A stretch of DNA of 38,390 bases from Lachnospiraceae bacterium (GCA_028694115.1 JAQUUB010000039.1:1-38390); one strand, 5' to 3'. Positions 7,391 to 17,231 are shown, numbered from the stretch's first letter. Numbers and translations: made by a program. The notes: generated by a model from the sequence alone, not told the origin.

Positions 7391-7483
7391 ATGGCACAGA
7401 TAAGAGAAATTTGTACCAAAACACTAAGGAAGATTGGAGGATTTTTATATGACAAATGGAAAACGAAAATACCTATCCTGTAA
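7391..7483 (+). CDS. Short ORF overlapping the mobC start
   Basis: A 30-codon frame from ATG 7391 has a good AAAGGAG 8 nt upstream and ends 34 nt inside mobC in another frame. The mobC ribosome binding site (GGAGGA) lies within it. It may be a leader peptide that couples translation of mobC. No family is recognised. Confidence 0.35.
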   Translation: MAQIREICTKTLRKIGGFLYDKWKTKIPIL

Positions 7484-7817
7484 GAAGGATTGTCACGTTT
7501 CTTTGAAATTATCAGAGGAAGATTTTATGAAACTGGAATCAGATGCGAAATCAGCGGGAATGGATCGAAGCAAATATTTGCGAGCTTTGATTCAGAATGC
7601 AAAAGGGATTGATCCAACATTTGCGGCAGATAGGGCACAGTTAATCAGAAAGGTTTCTGGAGTATCAAACAATGTGAACCAAATGGCACATTTAGCAAAT
7701 GCGCAAGGGCAGATATATTTTTCAGCGATAGAAGAGACTCGTCAGGAAGTGGTAAAGCTTCAGAATATTTTGAAGGAGGTACTAGAAGTATGGCAATTAC
7801 GAAAATCATGCACATGA
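7449..7817 (+). CDS. mobC: MobC relaxosome accessory protein
   Basis: This 122-residue protein is a MobC-type mobilization protein. It has a ribbon-helix-helix-like N-terminus (VSLKLSEEDFMKLESDAK, residues 17-34, then 'AGMDRSKYLRALI') and the family's hallmark G-x-N-x-x-N-Q segment, here GVSNNVNQMAHLA (71-83). MobC proteins bind oriT and help the relaxase open the strands. The ATG at 7449 has GGAGGA 8 nt upstream. The relaxase start lies 28 bases before its stop, so the two are translationally coupled. Confidence 0.85.
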   Translation: MTNGKRKYLSCKKDCHVSLKLSEEDFMKLESDAKSAGMDRSKYLRALIQNAKGIDPTFAADRAQLIRKVSGVSNNVNQMAHLANAQGQIYFSAIEETRQEVVKLQNILKEVLEVWQLRKSCT

Positions 7818-9841
7818 ATTCAGAGAAAAAACGTAATCCGGCACAACATCTTCAAAATGCACTGGAGTATATTCAGAATCCAGACAAGACTGAGAAATTA
7901 TTTTTGGTGGGCGGTGTAAACTGTCTGCCAGAAACAGCCTTTGACCAGATGATGGATACAAAGAAGCTATTTCAGAAGACGAATAAGAGGCAGGGATATC
8001 ATATCGTACTGTCTTTGAAGCCAGGAGAGGGAACACCAGAAATTGCATTTGATATGGCACGAAGATTCACGGAGGAATTTCTTGGTGACAGATATGAAGC
8101 TGTTTATGCCGTTCATATTGATAAAGATCATATTCATAGTCACATCGTTTGGAATAGTGTGAGTCTTCTTGATGGTAGAAAGTATGATTATAAGAAGGGT
8201 GACTGGAAGCACATAATTCAACCCATTACCAACAAACTATGCAAGGAATACGGTCTATCTATTATCGATGCAGAGTATGTGAAGAATTCGCAGAATCTTT
8301 CCAGAAAAGAATGGCAGTATGAACAGACATTTAAAGAAATGATTCATCGAGACGCAATGTTTTGTGCTACCTATGCTGGGAGCATGGAGCATTTTTTGTT
8401 TTTAATGCAGCGATTGGGATATGAATTCAAGCCGAAAGAATATCTGACAGTAAAGATGCCTGGACGAAAGTTGTATCATCATTTGGATAAAATGGATGAA
8501 TACTTTGCAGAGGACAGGTTTAAATATTGCTTTGAATACACCAGTATGAATATACCTTACTTTCACGCTACAAATCCAACTTGGGTAAAGCGAAGTAATA
8601 TGTCACCCTATCAAAATCGATTTTATGGAAAAATGTATCGTTTGCGTATGATTGAGCAGAAACGTTTTTATGTAAAATCAGCCAAGTATGCCAAGGATTT
8701 GATGTTGTTTCATAAGTTGCAGGAAGAGTATCTGTTTCTAGCAAATAATAATATCCGGACCATAGAGGATCTACTTAATATTAGAGAAAGTAAGCTGGAG
8801 CGTATTGATGAAATCACAAAGATTCAGGACTCTATTTACAAGCAAAATTCTAGTAAGAAACGAGCTTGTAGTTCTGATGGGGATTGGAGCGCGTATCAGC
8901 AATGGCGAATCGACGAGTACAGCAAACTGGATCAGCTGAAGGTTGAGAAAAAGGAAGCCAAGAATATGGTTGCAATGGCAGAACGATGTTTGGCAGAAAA
9001 GTTAGATACAGCAATGGATGTGGTATCAGAGTTTGATGAAATTAATTCTACAAATAAAGTGGAAATACCTGAGTTTGTTGAGGAGAGAGTAGTGGAGCCG
9101 AAAGCTGAAATTGTAAGGGAAGATTTGTATTTGGAAGATGAGAAAGTATTTGAGAGTCAGAAACCAATAGAGAAGCCGGTGGTATTTTATGAGGAGAAGC
9201 CTAAATGGGATGAAATGTTACAAGATAATCAGGAGTTGGAGGAGCATGTAGAGCATTCGAAATATCAGAATATTTCGTTACGAGTGGAGTCACTGGCAAG
9301 TGAGCAAGATTTACAAAGCATTGTGCCAGATCAAGCAGAAGTAAAATCTGAATTAGTGGTTTATACAGAGTCACTTCCTGATCGGTTTGCGGAGTATTCT
9401 CTTTTATCTGTAGAAGAAAAAGTGAAGCGCTATCATATGACAGGTAAGGAAGACACCTATGCTATGGTGGAAGCTTATTTTAAGCGTATTGGTCATCCAA
9501 TTTATTTTGGTGAGATCTATGATGAAGCGAAAGAACTAGAAATTGCTTATAAATCCAGTTTGATAACGGAGCAATCTGAATTAATAGCTGTGGAGATGCT
9601 TGTGGATGGAGTTACTCCTGAATCATATTCTCTTTTATCTGTGGGTTCTAAGGCAAAGTATTTTGAATTTGATATGGTAGATAATAATTACAATTTAAGC
9701 TTGTATAAAGAGGTTATGCGGATGATGAATCAAAAGATGTCTAGTTCAGAATTGTTTGAGGGATATCAGGAGATTTATGAGGCGAAGATGATGCACCGTA
9801 TGGATGGAACGCAGGAGAAGAAATGGGATAGAAGTAGGTAG
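7790..9841 (+). CDS. MOBP-type relaxase (MobA/VirD2 family)
   Basis: This 683-residue relaxase would nick oriT and lead the strand into a recipient. The conserved N-terminal nuclease domain shows 'YIQNPDKT' (27-34), whose tyrosine is the likely nucleophile, and the metal-binding three-histidine motif HIDKDHIHSH (109-118). After about residue 330 the protein is helical and charged with an acidic middle part (about 420-520), and no helicase or primase domain is seen. The C-terminal part has two similar segments 'YSLLSVEEKVKRY' and 'YSLLSVGSKAKYF', an internal repeat. GAAGGAGGT lies 9 nt before the ATG. It is followed by a terminator, so it closes the mobilization operon. No coupling protein or other transfer genes are nearby. 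Confidence 0.92.
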   Translation: MAITKIMHMNSEKKRNPAQHLQNALEYIQNPDKTEKLFLVGGVNCLPETAFDQMMDTKKLFQKTNKRQGYHIVLSLKPGEGTPEIAFDMARRFTEEFLGDRYEAVYAVHIDKDHIHSHIVWNSVSLLDGRKYDYKKGDWKHIIQPITNKLCKEYGLSIIDAEYVKNSQNLSRKEWQYEQTFKEMIHRDAMFCATYAGSMEHFLFLMQRLGYEFKPKEYLTVKMPGRKLYHHLDKMDEYFAEDRFKYCFEYTSMNIPYFHATNPTWVKRSNMSPYQNRFYGKMYRLRMIEQKRFYVKSAKYAKDLMLFHKLQEEYLFLANNNIRTIEDLLNIRESKLERIDEITKIQDSIYKQNSSKKRACSSDGDWSAYQQWRIDEYSKLDQLKVEKKEAKNMVAMAERCLAEKLDTAMDVVSEFDEINSTNKVEIPEFVEERVVEPKAEIVREDLYLEDEKVFESQKPIEKPVVFYEEKPKWDEMLQDNQELEEHVEHSKYQNISLRVESLASEQDLQSIVPDQAEVKSELVVYTESLPDRFAEYSLLSVEEKVKRYHMTGKEDTYAMVEAYFKRIGHPIYFGEIYDEAKELEIAYKSSLITEQSELIAVEMLVDGVTPESYSLLSVGSKAKYFEFDMVDNNYNLSLYKEVMRMMNQKMSSSELFEGYQEIYEAKMMHRMDGTQEKKWDRSR

Positions 9842-9850
9842 TTTATGAGC

Positions 9851-9893
9851 GTGTTGCTATGGGGATGGATTACAAGTAGCAACACGGTTTTTC
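9851..9893 (+). terminator. Rho-independent terminator after the relaxase
   Basis: GTGTTGCTA (9851-9859) pairs perfectly with TAGCAACAC (9877-9885) across a 17-nt loop, followed by GGTTTTTCTTT. Confidence 0.78.
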
Positions 9894-9930
9894 TTTAAAA
9901 TAGTTATTTGCATAAAACTTCAAAAATCGT

Positions 9931-9978
9931 TTGTTTTACAAAAGTGGTTATGGTAAAATGGTTTTAAAATTAAACCAT
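9931..9978 (+). promoter_or_regulatory. Promoter and palindromic operator of the wHTH gene
   Basis: A -35-like TTGTTT (9931-9936) and -10 TAAAAT (9954-9959) are 17 bp apart. Overlapping the start site is the perfect inverted repeat ATGGTTT-N7-AAACCAT (9958-9978). The next gene encodes a small winged-helix protein that may bind here and regulate itself. Confidence 0.5.
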
Positions 9979-10012
9979 TAAGAAATGATTTTTAGAGAAT
10001 GAGGATTAGAAT

Positions 10013-10276
10013 ATGAATGAAATACTTGGCTTTGTGAATGAAAAAACAAAGGTATTAGTAATTCTAAAGGAAAATCAGTTACAAATCGATGGGAAGAGTA
10101 TCTGCCCATTGAATCAACAAGAAATAGCTAATCTGGTGCCTTGCGGAAAGCTTAAGGTAAATCAGATATTGAAAGAATTGATTGATGATGGATATGTTGA
10201 AATGCTTCATATGAAAGGTCGGTATATTGTTACGCCTAAGGCATATGAAGTGTTGAAAAAGTTATCACTTAAGTAG
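10013..10276 (+). CDS. Small winged-helix DNA-binding protein
   Basis: This 87-residue protein has a winged-helix pattern: helices 'NQQEIANLVPCGKLKVNQILKELIDDGYV' (about residues 37-65), then a beta wing 'EMLHMKGRYIVTPKA'. This architecture is typical of ArsR/MarR/GntR-like regulators and of small replication-control proteins on mobile elements. It stands alone after the relaxase terminator, with its own promoter and a palindrome over the start site, and lies between the mobilization module and the defence island. It could control either itself or the restriction operon. I recognise the fold only. Confidence 0.65.
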   Translation: MNEILGFVNEKTKVLVILKENQLQIDGKSICPLNQQEIANLVPCGKLKVNQILKELIDDGYVEMLHMKGRYIVTPKAYEVLKKLSLK

Positions 10277-10281
10277 TGTAA

Positions 10282-10409
10282 GTCCTGAAAAAAGGACAGG
10301 GAGATGTGATAGAATAGGGAGATATAAAGTTTTTAATTTAGGTTAATTTGATGATATCGTAATCGAATAGAGTTATTGCATTTACTTGTGAAATAAATTT
10401 GGCTAATAG
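10282..10409 (+). promoter_or_regulatory. Gap before the helicase-nuclease gene: hairpin and weak promoter
   Basis: A GTCCT/AGGAC stem (10282-10286, 10293-10297) follows the wHTH gene, and a weak promoter-like pair TTTACT (10381-10386) and TAATAG (10404-10409) with 17-bp spacing lies upstream of the next gene. Neither is strong evidence. Confidence 0.3.
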
Positions 10410-10463
10410 ATACGATAGCTATTTACAAAAGACTTTAGAAAATGTAAGAGGGGAGAAAGTACA

Positions 10464-13157
10464 GTGGGATTACTTGATGGATTATCTGATAATCAAAAAA
10501 TTGCAGTTAATACTATTAATGAAGATTTGGAGATTATTGCCTGTGCTGGAGCTGGAAAAACAGGTGTTGTTACAAGACGTATTATAAATATTCTGAAATC
10601 AAAAGAAGATGTATTGCCAGAAAACGTCGTAGCATTTACTTTTACAAAGCGGGCTGCGGAAGAACTGAAAAGCAGAATTTATGATTTTGGGAAATCAGTA
10701 CTAGGGAACACGCAAGGATTTGCTCATATGTACATTGGAACAATCCATGGTTTTTGTATAAAAATGCTTCAGGAGTATATTCCAGAATTTCAGAAATTTA
10801 GCGTCATGGATGAAATTCATACCAAACTTTTTATAGAGCGATATTATGAAGAGTGTGGGATGTTGGATTTGGACTTAAGGAAATATATTGAAACATCATT
10901 GTTTATTACTGTTATGGGCATTCTAAATGAAAATTGGTTTGAAAAGGACAAGTGGGATGCAAAGACAATAAGTGCATTTGAGAAATATCAAAACAAATTA
11001 TATGAAGAAAAGAAATTTGATTATTCACTTATACTCAGAGAGATGATAAATCAGCTTGAGACAAATAAAGAATTTGCTCAAATAATTAAAGAAAAAATCA
11101 AATACTTAACAGTCGATGAGTATCAAGATACCAATCCTGTTCAGGAAAAATTGATTCGAATTTTAAATGGATTTGGAACAAATATCTGTGTTGTTGGAGA
11201 TGATGATCAGACAATTTATCAGTTTAGAGGTAGTGACCCTCAAAATATACTTACATTCAAGGAAAGATATGGATTAGATAAATATATTGTTCTTGATACA
11301 GATTACAGAAGTACAGAGGGTGTAGTCGATATAGCAAGGAAAGTAATTGTAAATAATAATAATCGATTGCCAAAGGTTATGAAGTCTGGATGTAGAACAA
11401 AGTACGACATAGGTGATGCTGCCTATGAAGAATACAAGGATATTGATGATGAGTTTGAATTCATAGCTAGTAGAATTATTAAATTGCATGAAATTGGAAT
11501 TCCATATTCAGAGATTGCTGTATTGTTGAGAAAAAGAAAAATTAGTTCTCTGATAGCAGAAAAGTTAGAAGAGTACGATATTCCATTTGTAGTAGAGGGG
11601 GTTAACGATTTATTTGGAGCGAAGGAGTGTCAAGCTGCAAAAGGAATATTTGATTACTTAAATGGAGATTTATCTGCAACGGATTTATATAATAAATGGT
11701 TGGAAGTAGATTATCCGTTAGATAAAAAAGAAATTGCGGATGCATTACAATATTTAGCAACTATAGACGTTAAAGAAGTTAAATTATATTCAGAATTAAA
11801 TCTCCAACAGACATATTATGATTTTCTGAGGAGAATTTCTATTGTTGAGGACGGAAGAGTAGAAACAGAAATTCTGATGTATAATCTTGGTAAGTTCAGT
11901 CAGGTTATTGCAGATTATGAGATTATTAACTATACGTTGAAACCAAAATCAAAGCTGAATAATTTTTGTTCTTTTATGAAATATACAGCAACAGAGTATT
12001 ATCCTGAAGGATATTTAACCAATTCATTTACAAAACCAGATGCAGTGAGTATCATGACAGTGCATCAGTCTAAGGGGTTGGAATATGCAGCAGTGTTTAT
12101 ACCACAGTTGAATAAAAATTTCTTTCCAGCTCAGAGAGTTGGAGGAAAAGGCGTTTGGCATGTTTTGGATCGTACTTGGATATCAAATTCAGATCGATTT
12201 GATGGAGATATTGAAGAGGAAAGAAAATTATTTTATGTTGCAATAACGCGTGCAAAGAAATATTTATATTTAACAAGATCAGATACTAGTCGAGACAAAT
12301 ACATATCAACTTTTCTAGAGGAGGCAAAAGATTCTTCCTATTTGGTAAAATATGATGGGAATATTAGGTATAATCCAAATAACCTTCCAGAGATTAGAAG
12401 AGATAGTATGTCACTGTCACTGAATTTTTCCCTATTAGAAGATTATTTTGATTGTCCATATCGGTTCAAGCTTTCTATGTTTTATGGATTTGCTCAGCCA
12501 ATTGTTCCTGCATTGGGTTACGGTAATGTGATGCATGAGATTGTTAAGAACATTCATGTGGTAGCTATGTCTGGTAAAGCTATTACAAAGGAAGATGTGA
12601 AAAGAATGATTGATGAGTCATTTTATTTACCTTATGCAACACCAAAGCTTGAGAAGAATATGTATGATAGTATTTCAAGGGCAATTGGTAATTATGTTGA
12701 GCATAACCAGGAAGATTTTAGGAATATCCATATGGCTGAAACAGAAATTGAAATTGACATGGGAGATGGAATAAAAGTAAATGGACGAATTGATTTAGTA
12801 AAGAAGATTAATGAGGATGGAAAAGAACAAACTTCTATTGTAGATTTCAAAACAGCAAACAAGGAAGTATTGGAATCTATTAATAAACAACAGCTTAAGA
12901 TATATGCACTCGGATATCAGGAACTGACTGGTAATAAGGCTGATTATATGGAAGTGTATCAGTTAGATTCTGAGCATAGTGCCAGAGAAAATATAACAGA
13001 TAAAGTAATGACGGAAGTTATGAAAGATATTAAAGATGCGGCAGAGAATATTCGTAAGAACAATCTACCAAGAAAATGTGAGAAAGAAAATTGTGCTAAG
13101 TGTCATCTGAATTATTTATGTTTAAGTAAGACAGAGAAAAAGCAATTTGCAATTTAG
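10464..13157 (+). CDS. UvrD-family helicase fused to PD-(D/E)XK nuclease (AddA/RecB-like)
   Basis: This 897-residue protein combines a superfamily-1A helicase and a RecB-family nuclease. Helicase motifs are all present: Walker A ACAGAGKT (26-33), Ia FTFTKRAAEE, II VDEYQD (217-222), III VGDDDQTIYQFRG, IV DTDYRST, V VHQSKGLEY and VI LFYVAITRAKK. The last 270 residues show a RecB/Cas4-like nuclease: GRIDLV...IVDFKTA catalytic residues plus C-x2-Y in 'DCPYRFK' and the terminal CEKENCAKCHLNYLC, which together fit a four-cysteine Fe-S cluster. The GTG start at 10464 has GGGGAGA upstream. It runs directly into the Mod gene (9 bases), which ties it to the restriction system. A helicase-nuclease in a type III operon is unusual, and degrading cut phage DNA is one possible role. 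Confidence 0.88.
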   Translation: MGLLDGLSDNQKIAVNTINEDLEIIACAGAGKTGVVTRRIINILKSKEDVLPENVVAFTFTKRAAEELKSRIYDFGKSVLGNTQGFAHMYIGTIHGFCIKMLQEYIPEFQKFSVMDEIHTKLFIERYYEECGMLDLDLRKYIETSLFITVMGILNENWFEKDKWDAKTISAFEKYQNKLYEEKKFDYSLILREMINQLETNKEFAQIIKEKIKYLTVDEYQDTNPVQEKLIRILNGFGTNICVVGDDDQTIYQFRGSDPQNILTFKERYGLDKYIVLDTDYRSTEGVVDIARKVIVNNNNRLPKVMKSGCRTKYDIGDAAYEEYKDIDDEFEFIASRIIKLHEIGIPYSEIAVLLRKRKISSLIAEKLEEYDIPFVVEGVNDLFGAKECQAAKGIFDYLNGDLSATDLYNKWLEVDYPLDKKEIADALQYLATIDVKEVKLYSELNLQQTYYDFLRRISIVEDGRVETEILMYNLGKFSQVIADYEIINYTLKPKSKLNNFCSFMKYTATEYYPEGYLTNSFTKPDAVSIMTVHQSKGLEYAAVFIPQLNKNFFPAQRVGGKGVWHVLDRTWISNSDRFDGDIEEERKLFYVAITRAKKYLYLTRSDTSRDKYISTFLEEAKDSSYLVKYDGNIRYNPNNLPEIRRDSMSLSLNFSLLEDYFDCPYRFKLSMFYGFAQPIVPALGYGNVMHEIVKNIHVVAMSGKAITKEDVKRMIDESFYLPYATPKLEKNMYDSISRAIGNYVEHNQEDFRNIHMAETEIEIDMGDGIKVNGRIDLVKKINEDGKEQTSIVDFKTANKEVLESINKQQLKIYALGYQELTGNKADYMEVYQLDSEHSARENITDKVMTEVMKDIKDAAENIRKNNLPRKCEKENCAKCHLNYLCLSKTEKKQFAI

Positions 13158-13166
13158 GAGGAAATG

Positions 13167-14939
13167 ATGGCGAATTTATCACAGATAAGAAGGGAACAGA
13201 TGATTAGTTTCCTAGAAACTTTAAAAGAACAGCATAATGATGATATGTCGTTAATAGCAATTAACCAAATAGAGCGGGAATTAACTTCAAAAAAATATGG
13301 ACTTGTGTGGGAAGAGCATGAGGAAGAAGTGGATATAAAGATGCAGACACATATTCCAGTATTTACTGAAGTTCAGGAAAAAGAGATAGTGGGAACCACA
13401 GATACTGAACAATATAACTTCCTGTTAGAAGGGGATAATTTGCATTCATTGAGATTGCTTGAGAAAACTCATAGGGGAAAGATTGATGTTATTTATATTG
13501 ATCCACCATATAACACCATGAATGATGGATTTATTTATTCTGATGAGCAAGTGGACGGAAATGATTGTTTTAGACATAGCAAATGGCTTTCGTTTATGTA
13601 TGAGAGATTAAAAATGGCAAGGCACTTGTTATCAAAACAAGGAATGATTTTTATTAGTATAGATGAAAATGAATATGCACAATTAAAAATGATATGCGAT
13701 GAAATTTGGTCTGAGAATTGTTTAGTTGAAAATATTGTATGGAATAAAAGGGTACCTAAGAATGATAAGGGTATCGGTAATATTCATGAATATATTTTAG
13801 TATATGTAAATGATGTTAACTACAAATATAAATTGATGTGTCCTAAAGAAGGAATAGAAGATGTTAAAAATCTTATAATTCAAGCAAAAAATGATGGTTT
13901 GTCTATAGAGGAAACGGAAATAGCTCTTCGTAAATTATATAAGAAAAATGACTATCCTCGTGCTATTACATTATATAACAATGTTGATAATAACTATAGA
14001 ATTTTTGGAAAAATTAATATGAGCTGGCCAAATGGAAATACATTTGGACCTAGGTATGATGTCCTTCATCCAATTACAAAAAATCCAGTAAAGGTACCTG
14101 ATCGAGGATGGCGCTGGAGTGAAAAAACTTTTAATGAAGCAGTTGACTATGATAATAAGCAAATTTTATCAGATGGGAGTATTATTTGTGGAAGTATTTG
14201 GTTTTCTTCAAAAGATGATATGCAACCAAGTACTATAAATTACCTTGAAGATGTTGATAGAATGCTGCTACGATCAATTATCAGCTTGAAAAGTGATGGA
14301 GGAATGGTACTAGAAAATATATTTGGTAAAAAAAGTACTTTTGCTTATCCGAAATCTGTGACACTTATTAAGATGTTGATTGATGCATGTACTTTTGATA
14401 ATAAAGATGCATTTATCCTTGACTTTTTTGCTGGTTCTGGAACTACTGGGCAAGCGGTAATGGAACTAAATCAGCAAGATGGAGGCAATAGGAAATTTAT
14501 ATTGTGCACTAACAATGAAAGTAATATTTGTGAGGAAGTGACATATCCGAGACTTAAAACTATAATCACAGGACAAAGAGTAGACGGAAGTAGCTATTCA
14601 GATGGTATTCCAGCAAATATTAAGTATTATAAGACAGGATTTGTAGATAAAGCGAGTGAAGAAATATATGAAGATTTGTTAGAACACGTTATAGAAATGA
14701 TCCAGTTACAATATGGTGTGAAAGTTGATAATAAAAAATATGTAATGATTATGGATGATGATGAGATGGATGAATTTGAGAAAAACTTTTCTAAGTATGA
14801 TGATTTGAAAGCAGTTTTTATTAATCAGGATGTTTTGTTTTCAACTGATCAAGAAAAAATATTGAAGAATATAAATACTTTTATAATTCCTGATTGCTAT
14901 TTCGATTTTGAATTAAGAGAGGTAGGGGAGTTATGGTAA
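13167..14939 (+). CDS. mod: Type III restriction-modification Mod subunit (N6-adenine methyltransferase)
   Basis: This protein of about 590 residues is a beta-class DNA methyltransferase. Motif IV DPPYNT is at 112-117 and the S-adenosylmethionine motif I DFFAGSGTT near 418-426, so the order is IV then I as in Mod subunits of type III systems. DPPY predicts N6-adenine methylation. The middle part (about 200-370) would hold the target-recognition domain, which usually varies between relatives. ATG 13167 has AGGAGG 5 nt upstream; ATG 13164 is also possible. Its stop overlaps the start of the Res gene (ATGGTAA), which is the normal mod-res arrangement. It looks intact. Confidence 0.93.
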   Translation: MANLSQIRREQMISFLETLKEQHNDDMSLIAINQIERELTSKKYGLVWEEHEEEVDIKMQTHIPVFTEVQEKEIVGTTDTEQYNFLLEGDNLHSLRLLEKTHRGKIDVIYIDPPYNTMNDGFIYSDEQVDGNDCFRHSKWLSFMYERLKMARHLLSKQGMIFISIDENEYAQLKMICDEIWSENCLVENIVWNKRVPKNDKGIGNIHEYILVYVNDVNYKYKLMCPKEGIEDVKNLIIQAKNDGLSIEETEIALRKLYKKNDYPRAITLYNNVDNNYRIFGKINMSWPNGNTFGPRYDVLHPITKNPVKVPDRGWRWSEKTFNEAVDYDNKQILSDGSIICGSIWFSSKDDMQPSTINYLEDVDRMLLRSIISLKSDGGMVLENIFGKKSTFAYPKSVTLIKMLIDACTFDNKDAFILDFFAGSGTTGQAVMELNQQDGGNRKFILCTNNESNICEEVTYPRLKTIITGQRVDGSSYSDGIPANIKYYKTGFVDKASEEIYEDLLEHVIEMIQLQYGVKVDNKKYVMIMDDDEMDEFEKNFSKYDDLKAVFINQDVLFSTDQEKILKNINTFIIPDCYFDFELREVGELW

Positions 14940-17140
14940 ATGGAATTAGAGAATTTGAATTTCAGAATGAATGTGTAGATTTCTTGATTGATAAAACAGC
15001 AGCATTAGATAGTAAACAGGTCATTACTGTAAAGGCTCCTACAGGAGCTGGTAAAACAGTTATTCTGATTAAATATATAGATGAGTACCTTAAGAATACA
15101 GATGGTCATACTGCTTTTGTATGGTTGTGCCCTGGGAAGGGTAATTTGGAAGAACAGAGTAAAGATAGGATGGATGAATTGACACCTCATCGTGATACAA
15201 GAAATCTTATGTATTCAATGCTATCTGGTTTTGATCGAGAAAGTGTAACATTTATTAATTGGGAACTTGTTACTAAAAAAGGGAATACAGCATTGAAAGA
15301 TAGTGAACGATCTAATCTTTTTGAGAAGATTGCTGAAGCACATAAAGATGGAATTGAGTTTGTAGTAATTATTGATGAAGAGCACCTGAATAATACAAAA
15401 AAAGCCGATGATGTTATTAGCGCATTTGCAGCAAAAAATATAATTAGGGTATCAGCAACTGCAAATAAGGTTCCACATCAGGAGTATTATGAAATTCCAG
15501 AAGATGATGTAATAAATGAAGGACTGATAACGCGTGCAATTTATGTAAATGAGGGAGTTGATGAAAGTAAAGAGATCCAAAATGATTACGATTATTTGTT
15601 AAATCTTGCTGATGTAAAGAGAAAAGAAATTTCAGAGGCATATAAATTAATGAATGTGAATATTCGCCCGCTAGTATTAATTCAGTTTCCTATGGGACAG
15701 CCAGAGACAATTAAGGCTGTTGAGGAGAAATTAGCAAATATGGGTTATACCTATGATAATGGAATGGTAAATATCTGGATGAGTGATGAAAAAATTGTGG
15801 GTGATGATCTTACAAATCTAGACGGTTCAGCTGCTTTTTTACTTATGAAGCAGGCGATTTCTACAGGATGGGATTGCCCACGCGCAAAAATTTTAGTAAA
15901 GCTCCGTGAAGGAGGAAGTGAAGATTTTCAGATTCAAACGATTGGTCGTATCAGAAGGATGCCAGAACATAAGCATTATGGAATCAATACCTTAGATTAT
16001 TGTTACATATATACTCTTGATACCCAGTATAAGATGGGACTGCTGTCTTCACTTGATAAAGCATATCAGGTTCGCCGCCTGTTTCTTAAGGACGAAGCTA
16101 AAAATTTTACATTAACAAAGGAACTTCGTAATTTAGATTTTGATGGTTTGGGAGAACGTGAGACACTGGATAAAGTTTATGAATATTTTAAAGAAAAATA
16201 TAACTTGGGAAATGATAAACGTGTAAATCAGGAAAATTTAGAAGCAGGCGGATATAATTTTAGTCATGAAATTGACAATAAAATTCTGCAAGGTGTTTTT
16301 AGAACGACTGAGGATATGACACATGGTGGTGCTAATAATAAGATTAAAATTAAGACAACCGTGAACACGCATTCACATGGTATTTATTTGCTGCATTCTG
16401 TCGATGAAATTAAAAAAGTAACGGGTATGCAGTCACAGAAGATTAAGAACATTCTAAGAAGATTGTTTAGTAAAGGCAATAAGAGAAAGTATAAACTTAC
16501 TGAATTAGAAAATTCAGATTTCTATGCATTTGTAATTAATAATGTAAAGCAGCTTAAAATGGATTTCAAGAGTGTTACATCACAAATGGGTGGAACTCAG
16601 ATGTCGTTTATGCTGGAACCGAAAACAGCAAACTTCACAATACCCGAGATGGAAGTCTATAAGTACAGTGAAGTGAAAAAACGTTTGCTATTTTACCTGA
16701 ATGCTTATAAAGAGTATACGAATGAGTTCTGTACAGATAAGACAAGAAGCTTACCAGAAAGACTCTTTGAAAGATACTGCGAATCTAATGAGAATGTCGA
16801 ATGGTTCTATAAAAATGGTGATACAGGTCAGCAATATTTATCCGTTGTATATACAGATGCTCTTTTGAAACAATGGCTTTTTTATCCTGATTACATTGTC
16901 CATTTGAAAGATGGTACAGACTGGATTATAGAGACTAAGGGTGGAGAAATATCTGGACATAGTAAAAATATTGATATGCAGATTGGAAACAAATTTAATG
17001 CCTTTAAGCAATATGCTGAAAAATACAAATTGCATTGGGGCTTTGTACGAGATATTAATGAGGAATTGTTCATTAATAATACAGAGTTTGTTGATGATAT
17101 GTCAGATGGGAACTGGGTTGATTTGTCTGAGAAGTTTTAA
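14933..17140 (+). CDS. res: Type III restriction enzyme Res subunit (helicase-endonuclease)
   Basis: This 735-residue protein is the ATP-dependent cutting subunit of a type III system. It is a superfamily-2 helicase with Walker A APTGAGKT (35-42), a DEEH box (about 147-150; most relatives have DEAH), 'RVSATANK' motif III and motif VI QTIGRIRRM (about 334). A C-terminal PD-(D/E)XK nuclease is visible as YPDYIVH...DWIIETKGG (about 651-671), with the PD and ExK residues in place. Length is shorter than EcoP1-type Res (about 970) but within the family range. It overlaps mod by 7 bases. With Mod it should recognise two head-to-head sites and cleave between them; specificity cannot be read here. 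Confidence 0.92.
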   Translation: MVNGIREFEFQNECVDFLIDKTAALDSKQVITVKAPTGAGKTVILIKYIDEYLKNTDGHTAFVWLCPGKGNLEEQSKDRMDELTPHRDTRNLMYSMLSGFDRESVTFINWELVTKKGNTALKDSERSNLFEKIAEAHKDGIEFVVIIDEEHLNNTKKADDVISAFAAKNIIRVSATANKVPHQEYYEIPEDDVINEGLITRAIYVNEGVDESKEIQNDYDYLLNLADVKRKEISEAYKLMNVNIRPLVLIQFPMGQPETIKAVEEKLANMGYTYDNGMVNIWMSDEKIVGDDLTNLDGSAAFLLMKQAISTGWDCPRAKILVKLREGGSEDFQIQTIGRIRRMPEHKHYGINTLDYCYIYTLDTQYKMGLLSSLDKAYQVRRLFLKDEAKNFTLTKELRNLDFDGLGERETLDKVYEYFKEKYNLGNDKRVNQENLEAGGYNFSHEIDNKILQGVFRTTEDMTHGGANNKIKIKTTVNTHSHGIYLLHSVDEIKKVTGMQSQKIKNILRRLFSKGNKRKYKLTELENSDFYAFVINNVKQLKMDFKSVTSQMGGTQMSFMLEPKTANFTIPEMEVYKYSEVKKRLLFYLNAYKEYTNEFCTDKTRSLPERLFERYCESNENVEWFYKNGDTGQQYLSVVYTDALLKQWLFYPDYIVHLKDGTDWIIETKGGEISGHSKNIDMQIGNKFNAFKQYAEKYKLHWGFVRDINEELFINNTEFVDDMSDGNWVDLSEKF

Positions 17141-17231
17141 AATTATAGAAAGTGCTAACAAAGATAGTTAGAAAATTAGTATTGTAGGAATTATTGAAAA
17201 GATGACCTAATGATGGAAAAGGGGTGAATAA

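Noticed and set aside
10399..10587. 62-codon frame overlapping the helicase start
   Set aside because: It lies mostly in another frame of the helicase gene and has no start signal.
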